A DNA stretch of 64,000 nt from Sneathiella sp. HT1-7 (GTDB lineage: Bacteria; Pseudomonadota; Alphaproteobacteria; Sneathiellales; Sneathiellaceae): contig NZ_JAJFZN010000005.1 of NCBI RefSeq assembly GCF_020731145.1, forward strand, positions 1 through 64,000. The letters are read 5' to 3'. The stretch's first letter is position 1, and every line of letters begins with the position of its first letter. Shown here piece after piece: positions 17,107 through 24,731 of this stretch. The notes under the pieces are model-generated. The model ran no database searches. It saw only the letters and a program-made list of their open reading frames with translations, and was not told the origin of the DNA. Both the position numbers and the translations under genes were made by a program.

Positions 17107-17934
17107 CAGCATTGTCAGATAAAAATAGCTTGTCCCCAATATATGGATTCTTAATCTCTCTGTATGACAGGACATAATCCATTTCGCTATTTTAAGACCT
17201 CACCTGAGATCATCCGCTTGGCGGTGATGATGTATGTCAGTTTTCCTCTTTCACTTCGCAATGTCGAAGACCTTCTTCATGAGCGCGGCATCGATATCTG
17301 TCATGAAACAGTATGCTATTGGTGGGGCAGATTTGGCCCACTGTTCGTCGGCGAACTCCGTAAGAAGCGGACCCAACCGTTTCACAGTTACTCAAATTGG
17401 AAATGGCATCTCGATGAGGTCATTGTAAAGATAATTGGAGAGACACATTACCTTTGGCGTGCCGTTGACCATGAGGGGGACGTGCTGGAAGCCTATGTTT
17501 CTAAACGCCGCGATCGCAAAGCAGCAATGGTTTTTCTTAAGAAACTTATGAAACGGTATGGACGCCCGCGCAAAATAGTGACGGATAAATTACGTTCATA
17601 TCGTGCCGCAATGAAAACCATCGAAAATGCTGAGATACAAGAAGTCGGGCGGTGGAAGAACAATCGCTGTGAAAACTCCCATCTCCCGTTCCAACAAAGA
17701 GGGCAGGCGATGCTGCAATTCAGGCGCCGGTGTTGTTTGCAGAAATTTGCCTCAATCCACGCATCAGCCCATAACCACTTCAACCTTGAGCGCCACTTAG
17801 CCAACCGAGAAAAATTCAAGCTTCAGAGAAATGCCGCACGGGCCCAGTGGCAGCAACTTAGCGCGGTATAATGGAGGCACTTTTGTGCTATTCTACGTCA
17901 TACAGAGACGAGGTCGCATTAGTCTGACAGCACC
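17107..17934 (+). mobile_element. IS6-family insertion sequence, apparently intact
   Basis: About 828 bp. The right end carries TCTGACAGCACC (17923-17934). The left end has a degenerate complement (ACAGCATTGTCAGA near 17107-17120). A single transposase gene fills the interior, which is the usual IS6 size. It has the same orientation as the IS end at 1-242 and the remnants at 24089 and 35547. I see no clear 8-bp target duplication. The left boundary is approximate. Confidence 0.75.
17164..17871 (+). CDS. IS6-family DDE transposase
   Basis: 235 residues. The catalytic triad is visible: Asp84 (WHLDEV), Asp141 (IVTDKLRSY) and Glu170 (NNRCENSH). The N-terminal zinc-finger/HTH region matches the remnants elsewhere in the window. 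It catalyses replicative, cointegrate-forming transposition. It is full length, with no stop or frameshift, so it may be active and is the best source copy for the decayed relatives here. Confidence 0.92.
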   Translation: MTGHNPFRYFKTSPEIIRLAVMMYVSFPLSLRNVEDLLHERGIDICHETVCYWWGRFGPLFVGELRKKRTQPFHSYSNWKWHLDEVIVKIIGETHYLWRAVDHEGDVLEAYVSKRRDRKAAMVFLKKLMKRYGRPRKIVTDKLRSYRAAMKTIENAEIQEVGRWKNNRCENSHLPFQQRGQAMLQFRRRCCLQKFASIHASAHNHFNLERHLANREKFKLQRNAARAQWQQLSAV

Positions 17935-17996
17935 TCTTTTCCCCCTGCCCGGTCATGCTTTTTTTGAAGGCACAGTTCCGGCGTTTGCTCGGCAAC

Positions 17997-18911
17997 TCAA
18001 TTCAGTTTCTTGCTTGAAGACAACGCCCACAACCGTTCAATTTCGGTACGGCTTCTCTCTATCGAGCGGTGTAGTTTTACTGATAAACTTGTTTCCTGGT
18101 CGTAAGAGCTAATTCGTATCAACCTCCCGTCTTTAAGTTCGTTTTTAATGCCGATCGAAGGGAGCCATGCGACGCCAAGACCTTCAACACATGCAGCCTT
18201 TAAAGCTTCCGATACCGAGTTTTCATATCGAAACTCCGCATATTCAGTGAGGTTTGATTTTTCGAGAACATAGCTCGTAACACGACCTAACAGGCTTTCC
18301 GCAGTATAGGCCAGGTAAGGAAAATTCCCCCCACTGTTGATGGTATGTTTCGGGTTTCCAGCTGCATCTGGTGCACTAACAGCAATCAGTCGGTCTTCAG
18401 CCAGTTTAATCGAGGGATAACGGTCATCGTCGAACGTGGTGGGCACGATAGAATGCTGGTAACACAGCATGAAGTCGCTGGAATCCGAGAGAAGTGATTC
18501 GACACAACTGGAAAAATTCTCAGCATTAATCCGAACTTTCAGTGCCCCCAGGGAGCGCTCGATTTCGGATATCCAGACTGGATAATAGGATATTGCGAGA
18601 GTATGAAGCGCGACAATGTCGATGATTTCACCATGTCGTGATGCCAGATCCCGTGCTTCTTCCTTGGCTATCGAAAGTGATTTTATCACTTCATGAGCCG
18701 TTGGCTTGAACACTTCTCCGGCAGGGGTAAGCCGAACGGGATGTACGCTTCGATCAAACAATGGTGTCCCAATCCAGTACTCAAGGTTCTTAATTCGGCG
18801 TGTGAAGGCCGGCTGACTTACATTGCGCGCCTCCGCTGCACGGGAAAAAATCCTGAGGGATGACAATGCCAAAAAATCTTCAAGCCAGGCCAATTCCATG
18901 CTGTTCTCCAT
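17997..18911 (-). CDS. LysR-family regulator, divergent from amino acid ABC genes
   Basis: 304 residues. The LysR winged HTH is near 8-66 (FSRAAEARNVSQPAFTRRIK), with an effector-binding domain from about 95. It is transcribed away from the polar amino acid transporter genes at 19239 and is their likely regulator. The start is ATG at 18911; an in-frame ATG at 18899 would remove four residues. A T-N11-A palindrome lies 42-56 nt upstream. Confidence 0.9.
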   Translation of the reverse strand: MENSMELAWLEDFLALSSLRIFSRAAEARNVSQPAFTRRIKNLEYWIGTPLFDRSVHPVRLTPAGEVFKPTAHEVIKSLSIAKEEARDLASRHGEIIDIVALHTLAISYYPVWISEIERSLGALKVRINAENFSSCVESLLSDSSDFMLCYQHSIVPTTFDDDRYPSIKLAEDRLIAVSAPDAAGNPKHTINSGGNFPYLAYTAESLLGRVTSYVLEKSNLTEYAEFRYENSVSEALKAACVEGLGVAWLPSIGIKNELKDGRLIRISSYDQETSLSVKLHRSIERSRTEIERLWALSSSKKLN

Positions 18912-18952
18912 TTTTACGTTGTAACGGTAAACCAGATTTCAGGAATTACATG

Positions 18953-18967
18953 ATGCAAATGTTGCAT
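18953..18967. promoter_or_regulatory. candidate LysR-box (ATGCAA-N3-TTGCAT)
   Basis: This perfect palindrome contains TGCAAATGTTGCA, i.e. T-N11-A with dyad symmetry, the standard LysR recognition shape. It lies 42 nt upstream of the LysR start and 271 nt from the transporter genes. A half-site TTTGCAA occurs again near 18983. The rest of the 327-nt region 18912-19238 is AT-rich and holds no gene that I can support. Confidence 0.5.
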
Positions 18968-19238
18968 AGCCCTTGCGGTTTTTGCAATGGAAAGAGTTCG
19001 ACTATTATGCGTTTATATTATTGCTTTCGCATGAAGTGACGTGTTCAATAGCGATTATCATTCGCATTCGATTGTTTGGGAGAAGGATAAAAAATACGAC
19101 AAATTCCAATTGAAAATATTGAGTTCGTTTAATTGGTAGATAGTGGCGTGCGTTAAGAAAAATTTGTGGAGAATTAAACCGCATAGATTCTCAAAATTTG
19201 CGTAATTGTTGCGGATATAAACTAGGGAGACTGAATCA

Positions 19239-20048
19239 ATGAAGACAACTATCAAATGCATCATTGGCACTTTATGCTTGGGCGCAGCCGCCCTTTCAGG
19301 TCAGGTCGCGAATGCAGAGGCGCTGGATGACATCAAAGCGGCAGGCGTAATAAAAGTTGGCGTGAAAGCCGATTACAAGCCGTATGGCTTTTTGGATTCT
19401 TCCGGTGCGTCCATTGGAATCGAACCAGAACTCGCACAAGATGTTGCAGACAAACTCGGTGTGGAAATTGAATTTGTGCCAGTTGTCAGCTCAAACCGGA
19501 TGCAATTCCTCGAGCAGGGCAAGATCGACCTCATGATTGCCACGATGACGGATAAGCCAGATCGCCGGAAGGTCGTCGGCATTGTTGATCCAAATTATTA
19601 TTCATCAGGTACAAATATCCTGGCACCCAAAAAATATGGCTTTAAGAAATGGGAAGATTTGAACGGTAAGCCTGTTTGCGGTATCCAAGGCGCTTTTTAT
19701 AATAAGCGGACATCCGAAAATTACGGTGCGACAATCGTCGCCTTTAAAGGCACAGCGGAAGCCTATGCAGCATTGCAGGCAGGTAGCTGTGTCGCGTTTG
19801 TCTATGATGATTCTGCGATCGTTGCGAAAGCCAAGGAAGCTGGCTTCGAAGAATATGAGATGCCTTTGCCAACCATTGATGATGCCCCATGGGGCCTGGC
19901 GGTTCCGTTGGGCGAAGAAAAATTCAAGGACTTCATGAGCGAAATGACGATCGACTGGCACAAGTCAGGCCGCATTCTGGAGCTTGAGACAAAATGGGGC
20001 GTTGCCAACACGCCATTCGCCATAGCAATGCACGAAAAGTACAAATAG
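19239..20048 (+). CDS. polar amino acid ABC transporter substrate-binding protein
   Basis: 269 residues with a Sec signal peptide cleaved near residue 26 (VANA, then EALDD). It is SBP family 3 throughout, with IKVGVKADYKPYGF near 38-51 and the amino-acid-carboxylate region FLEQGKIDLMIATMT. It is followed after 83 nt by two permeases and an ATPase. The racemase fusion next to the module suggests acidic or D-amino acids as ligand (inference). Confidence 0.9.
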   Translation: MKTTIKCIIGTLCLGAAALSGQVANAEALDDIKAAGVIKVGVKADYKPYGFLDSSGASIGIEPELAQDVADKLGVEIEFVPVVSSNRMQFLEQGKIDLMIATMTDKPDRRKVVGIVDPNYYSSGTNILAPKKYGFKKWEDLNGKPVCGIQGAFYNKRTSENYGATIVAFKGTAEAYAALQAGSCVAFVYDDSAIVAKAKEAGFEEYEMPLPTIDDAPWGLAVPLGEEKFKDFMSEMTIDWHKSGRILELETKWGVANTPFAIAMHEKYK

Positions 20049-20131
20049 GCTGCACATTCCTCCCAAGGTGTTGCGTCGTAGGGCGCAACACCCACCATTT
20101 GTGAATTCGGTAATACCCAGGGGCAGGTAAT

Positions 20132-20878
20132 ATGCAGGAATATTTTGAATGGTTCCGGATCCTTTATGAAGAGACGGGGATAAACCTTCCCTTCTTATAT
20201 GATTCCTATGACCGTAACCGGATGTTCCAAGGCTTTCTGATGACGATTAAATTATCCGTCGTCTGTCTTTTCTTCTCGGTCATCATCGGCATTATCGGCG
20301 CCTGGCTGCAAGGCTCCTCACTTAAATGGACGCGCCGAATTGTCGATGCCTATATTCAGCTGTTTAGAAATACGCCGCCGTTGGTCCAGCTCTATTTCTT
20401 CTATTTTGCCATCGGTTCGTTAATGCCGAAAGTCGCGACGGAGTGGGGGGGCGAAGCGCCGCTTCTGGGTAATTTTGCATGGGCCGTGATTTCGCTTTCC
20501 TTTTTTGCCGGTGCCTTCAACGTGGAAATTTTTCGGTCCGGTATCGAAGCTGTTCCTAACTCCACGGTTGAGGCGGCGGAAGCCTTGGGGTTTTCCAAAT
20601 TTCAAATTTATAAAGACATTACTCTGCCGCTTGCCTTCCGGGTGTGTCTTCCCTCCCTCAACAACAATCTCGTAAACCTAGTGAAAACGACCACGCTTGC
20701 ATATGCGATTGCTGTGCCGGAAATGCTGTATGAGGCTAATCAAATCTGGTCGGACAATGTTAATGTTACCGAAATGATGCTGTTCTTGCTGTTTGCCTAT
20801 TTCATTCTCGTCGGGGCGTTGGTGTGGTGCACGAACCGGTGGGAACGGGCTTTAAGAATTCCGGGGTATGGATCATGA
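20132..20878 (+). CDS. amino acid ABC transporter permease (HisM/GlnP family)
   Basis: 248 residues with about five membrane helices and the family EAA loop GIEAVPNSTVEAAEALGFSK near 139-158, which docks the ATPase. It overlaps the next permease gene by 4 nt (ATGA). The permease heterodimer forms the membrane channel. Confidence 0.92.
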   Translation: MQEYFEWFRILYEETGINLPFLYDSYDRNRMFQGFLMTIKLSVVCLFFSVIIGIIGAWLQGSSLKWTRRIVDAYIQLFRNTPPLVQLYFFYFAIGSLMPKVATEWGGEAPLLGNFAWAVISLSFFAGAFNVEIFRSGIEAVPNSTVEAAEALGFSKFQIYKDITLPLAFRVCLPSLNNNLVNLVKTTTLAYAIAVPEMLYEANQIWSDNVNVTEMMLFLLFAYFILVGALVWCTNRWERALRIPGYGS

Positions 20879-21723
20879 GAACAACGACTCTGAAATCTGT
20901 CCTGCCTGTATTACTGCCTGCCAAGGCTAAATCAGGCAGTTTATTCAGTTTCCGATTGAAGCTGTGGCACGGGATTATCCTGCTTTGCATTTGCCTGCTG
21001 ACCTCGACAGCCGGATTTGCGCAATCGGATCCGATCAAAGCGTCCGTATTCGAAATTCTACTACGTTGGATGCCGTTGTTACTGACGGCATTTATTTTCA
21101 ACATCGCCATTTCCATGCTGGCAATGGGGATTGGTACAGCGGCGGGAACCGTTCTTGGTCTTGGCCAGATCTCTCCGAACGCTGGGTTGCGCAAGTTCTG
21201 CTGGTTTATCACTCAATTCTTCCGCAACTCACCTTGGTTGGTTCTATTGTTTTTTGCGATGTTCCTTCTGCCTTTCGAATTTAGCATTGGCGGAATAGAT
21301 ATTCCGCTCCCTGACTGGCTGAAGGCAACGATTGGTCTGTCATTGCCGGTTATGGCCAATATGTCGGAGATTGTCCGGGGGGCGGTCAATTCATTGCCAA
21401 GTGGACAATGGGAGGCTGCGGAAAGCCTTGCTTATTCGCGTCGGCAGACCCTGTGGCTGGTTATATTGCCCCAATGTGTAAAACGCATGCTGCCGCCCTG
21501 GATGAACCTTTATTCCATATTGACGATGGCTACTGTACTTGCCTCGGTGGTTGGTGTTTCAGAGGTGATGACGACCACGGGTCGGGCTTTGGCGTCCGAA
21601 GGCGGCCGCCCGGATCTGCTTGCTCCTTTTTACTCATTCGTGCTCCTGATTTTCTTCATCTACTGCTATCCGATCGCGCGGTGGACAGTTTATTTGGAAA
21701 AGAAATTTGCGGTGAAAGGTTAG
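20875..21723 (+). CDS. amino acid ABC transporter permease, second subunit
   Basis: About 282 residues from the ATG overlapping the upstream TGA. The EAA loop, about residues 175-200, reads GAVNSLPSGQWEAAESLAY. It carries an N-terminal extension of about 50 residues with an extra hydrophobic stretch (FAQSD after a signal-like helix) that the first permease lacks. It pairs with the upstream permease. Confidence 0.9.
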   Translation: MRTTTLKSVLPVLLPAKAKSGSLFSFRLKLWHGIILLCICLLTSTAGFAQSDPIKASVFEILLRWMPLLLTAFIFNIAISMLAMGIGTAAGTVLGLGQISPNAGLRKFCWFITQFFRNSPWLVLLFFAMFLLPFEFSIGGIDIPLPDWLKATIGLSLPVMANMSEIVRGAVNSLPSGQWEAAESLAYSRRQTLWLVILPQCVKRMLPPWMNLYSILTMATVLASVVGVSEVMTTTGRALASEGGRPDLLAPFYSFVLLIFFIYCYPIARWTVYLEKKFAVKG

Positions 21724-21729
21724 AATTTG

Positions 21730-22476
21730 ATGACTTGGACAATAAACGAACCCATGGTTTCCATCCGTGATGTCTATAAGTCCTTTGGAGCCTTTGAAGT
21801 ACTCAAAGGCATTTCGCTCGATGTCATGAAAGGTGAAGTTATCTGCATCATAGGGCCTTCCGGTTCCGGAAAATCCACACTTATACGCTGCATCAATGCC
21901 CTCAATGATATTCAGAAGGGCTCCATACTGGTTGAGGGACAGGAAGTAAATGACCCCAAGCTGGATAAACTGGAGCTTCGAAAGAAAGTTGGCATGGTTT
22001 TCCAGCAGTATAATCTTTTCCCTCATAAAACGGCCTTACAAAATATCATGATGGCGCCTGTCAGGGTGCTGAAACAGGATAAGGCAGAAGTTGAAAAAAT
22101 TGCACGGGAACTGATTAGAAAGGTACGCCTCGAGGGGAAAGAAGACGCCTATCCGGGAGAACTATCCGGTGGGCAGCAACAGCGCGTTGCGATTGCCCGT
22201 TCGTTGGCCATGAATCCGGATGTTATCCTGTTCGATGAAGTGACAGCGGCTCTCGACCCGGAAACTGTTGGCGAGGTTCTGCAAACGATCAAGCTTTTAG
22301 CGGAAGAAGGGATGACGTGTATTCTTGTAACGCATGAAATGGCCTTTGCGCGTGAAGTTGCGGACCACATCTATTTTACGGATCGTGGTGTCATTGTTGA
22401 GCACGGTCCACCGGAGACTTTTTTCTCCGAGGCCAAGGATCCGAGAACGAAAGAGTTTCTAAGTCAGATTTTATAA
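21730..22476 (+). CDS. amino acid ABC transporter ATPase
   Basis: 248 residues. Walker A is GPSGSGKST, the signature is [15 protein letters not shown], and Walker B is [14 protein letters not shown] (DEVT where DEPT is common, a frequent variant in this subfamily). The ATG at 21730 is preferred over the in-frame TTG before it. It energises import together with the two permeases. Confidence 0.93.
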   Translation: MTWTINEPMVSIRDVYKSFGAFEVLKGISLDVMKGEVICIIGPSGSGKSTLIRCINALNDIQKGSILVEGQEVNDPKLDKLELRKKVGMVFQQYNLFPHKTALQNIMMAPVRVLKQDKAEVEKIARELIRKVRLEGKEDAYPGELSGGQQQRVAIARSLAMNPDVILFDEVTAALDPETVGEVLQTIKLLAEEGMTCILVTHEMAFAREVADHIYFTDRGVIVEHGPPETFFSEAKDPRTKEFLSQIL

Positions 22477-22589
22477 TCCCTGAAATTCCTGATTCAAATT
22501 GGAAAAGCCAAATTGCGGAGGCTTTTGGTAACATCGTCGCTTAAGACAGCCCGCGATAAGTTGCTCTTCTTACGGAGATGAAGTTTAAG

Positions 22590-24041
22590 ATGACATCTGG
22601 CAGGCACTTAAAGCTGGGCATTGTTGGAGGACTAGGTGCGCGCGCGGGTGCTGACATTCTCAATCAAATAGTTCGGCTGACGCCTATCAGATCTGAAGGG
22701 GATCATCGAGAGATCTCCTTCGAACAAAAGCCGCTGATGGAAAGTATCTCCGCCGCAGACAAAGATTATGTCCCGACCCACCGCAAGTTCTATGTGTATG
22801 ATACCCTGGCCCGCATGGAAAAAAACATGTGCGATGCTGCGCTTTTGCCATGTTTCATCACTCACACCTTTATCGAAGAATTGCGCGTGGAACTCGGAAT
22901 TAAGCTAATTTCCATGATGGAAGCCATTGGCGAGTATATTCACGATCATTATTCCGGGGTTCATCGAATAGGTGTTCTGACAACACCTTATGTACGAGAT
23001 AAAAGACTCTTTGATAATTTGTTGGGGCCGCAAATTGAGGTGATCTATCCTGATAAGGAAGCCCAATCGGAAATGCTGCAAGCCATCTATGGCACGGCGG
23101 GTTTTAAGGCCGGTCACAGCGGAAATGAAGTAAATGACCGCATTGCAAATGTTATTGCCAATCTTGTAAAAAATGATGCTGAAATCATCGTCCCGGGTAT
23201 GACGGAAATACCCTTGATGAATATTAATATGAGTCGCCACAGGAACATTCCGCTCATCAACACCAACGAAGTCTATGCGCAATTCGCGTTGAGCCAAACT
23301 TCTGAAGTATATGGCAAACCGTTCAAGATCGGAATTGTCGGAGGTGTTGGACCCGCCGCGACAATAGATTTCATGTCCAAGCTCATTGCTGCGACTGAAG
23401 CGGAGCGCGATCAGGATCACATCAAACTTATGGTCGAGCAAAACCCGCAGATTCCAGATCGGACGTCAAATCTATTATCAGACGGGACGGATCCCACTCT
23501 CGCGCTGTATTCCACCTGCAAAAAACTGGAAAGTGGTGGCGCAGATATAATCGCAATTCCCTGCAATACTGCGCATGCGTATGTCGATCGCATTCAGCGT
23601 CATTTGAATATACCAATTGTCAATATTCTGACGGAAACCGTCGACCATATTCGCAAGAGTCGTCCGAAAATACGAAAGGTTGGGATTTTGGCGACATCAG
23701 GAACGATCGCTAGCTGTCTCTATCAGGAAGCTCTTCGCGCCGAAAATCTGGTGCCGGTCGTTCTTCAGTCCGATGTCCAGGCGAAGGTTATGGATGCGAT
23801 TTACGGTGAGATGGGCGTCAAGGCGGGCCATAGAGAAGGTCTATGTCGGCAGCATATGATCGAAGCCATTTCGGCACTTGCGGATAATGGTGCCGAAGCT
23901 GTCATCATGGGTTGCACGGAACTACCACTCATCGCGCCCGAACAATGCGATACTCAATCTCTAATACTTTTTGATCCAACCCAAATTCTCGCTCGAAAAT
24001 GCGTCGATTTTTCTGGAAAGCAAAAACTCCCGGCTTTGTAA
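22590..24041 (+). CDS. tandem Asp/Glu-racemase-like fusion, N-domain lacking one cysteine
   Basis: 483 residues made of two racemase-superfamily domains (about 5-235 and 245-475), each opening with a KxGIVGGxG motif. The C-terminal domain keeps both catalytic cysteines: Cys325 (PCNTAH) and Cys442 (GCTELP). The N-terminal domain has Cys88 (PCFITH) but Met204 in PGMTEIP where the second Cys should be, so it cannot do two-base racemisation. Family members are single-domain proteins of about 230 residues that dimerise; this fusion may be a built-in pseudo-dimer. GGAG at 22574 favours ATG 22590; ATG 22578 is possible. It could also be a decarboxylase or isomerase of this superfamily. It follows the amino acid transporter genes. 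Confidence 0.8.
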   Translation: MTSGRHLKLGIVGGLGARAGADILNQIVRLTPIRSEGDHREISFEQKPLMESISAADKDYVPTHRKFYVYDTLARMEKNMCDAALLPCFITHTFIEELRVELGIKLISMMEAIGEYIHDHYSGVHRIGVLTTPYVRDKRLFDNLLGPQIEVIYPDKEAQSEMLQAIYGTAGFKAGHSGNEVNDRIANVIANLVKNDAEIIVPGMTEIPLMNINMSRHRNIPLINTNEVYAQFALSQTSEVYGKPFKIGIVGGVGPAATIDFMSKLIAATEAERDQDHIKLMVEQNPQIPDRTSNLLSDGTDPTLALYSTCKKLESGGADIIAIPCNTAHAYVDRIQRHLNIPIVNILTETVDHIRKSRPKIRKVGILATSGTIASCLYQEALRAENLVPVVLQSDVQAKVMDAIYGEMGVKAGHREGLCRQHMIEAISALADNGAEAVIMGCTELPLIAPEQCDTQSLILFDPTQILARKCVDFSGKQKLPAL

Positions 24042-24088
24042 AAAGAAAATGGCTTGTTGTCCTATTATTCATTTTCTACTCTTCCTGA

Positions 24089-24632
24089 ATGAAAAGAACA
24101 TAACCCATTTCGCTATTTCAAAACGTCACCTGAGATCATCCGCCTGAGTGTGATGATGTATATCAGATTTCCGTTGTCCCTTCGCAACGTTGAAGATTTA
24201 CTTCATGAACGGGGTATCGACATTTACAACAAGACTGTGCGCTATTGATGGAATAAATTTGGCACACTGTTCGCGCGCGAAATTCGTGAGAAACGGGTCA
24301 GTCGACCTCAAAATTATTCGAACTGGAAATGGCATCTTGACGAAGTCTTCGTAAAGATCAATGGCGAGACATATTACATTCGGCGAACCATCGACCATGA
24401 GGACGAAGTGCTGGAAGTCTATGTTTCCAAGCGCCGAGATCGCAAGGCAGCGATCATATTTCTTAAGAAGCTTATGAAACGGTAAGGACGTCCGCATCAA
24501 ATAGTGACGGATAGATTACGTTCATATTGTGCCGCGCTGGCGGAGTGGCAGCAGCTTAGTGCAGCACAATAGCGGGGCCTTTGTGCCATTTTACGTCATA
24601 CGGAGACGAGGCCGCATTCGTCTGACAGCACC
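24089..24632 (+). mobile_element. decayed IS6-family copy with transposase pseudogene
   Basis: The region is collinear with the intact transposase (PFRYFKTSPEIIRL onward) but broken. There is one extra base at the start, TGA replacing a Trp codon near 24246, a TAA near 24484, and an internal deletion near 24533 that joins the middle of the gene to its last codons. The right terminus TCTGACAGCACC ends at 24632; no left terminus is recognisable. It separates the amino acid ABC module from the acylase module. Nothing else is seen in 24042-24731. Confidence 0.85.
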
Positions 24633-24731
24633 AAATATACTATTACGGGAAATTAAATTGGCCCGTTTAATCAACGGGCCAATTCAACTTACAGAAAGAA
24701 TAATATATTGAGAACGATAAATATTGATTGA

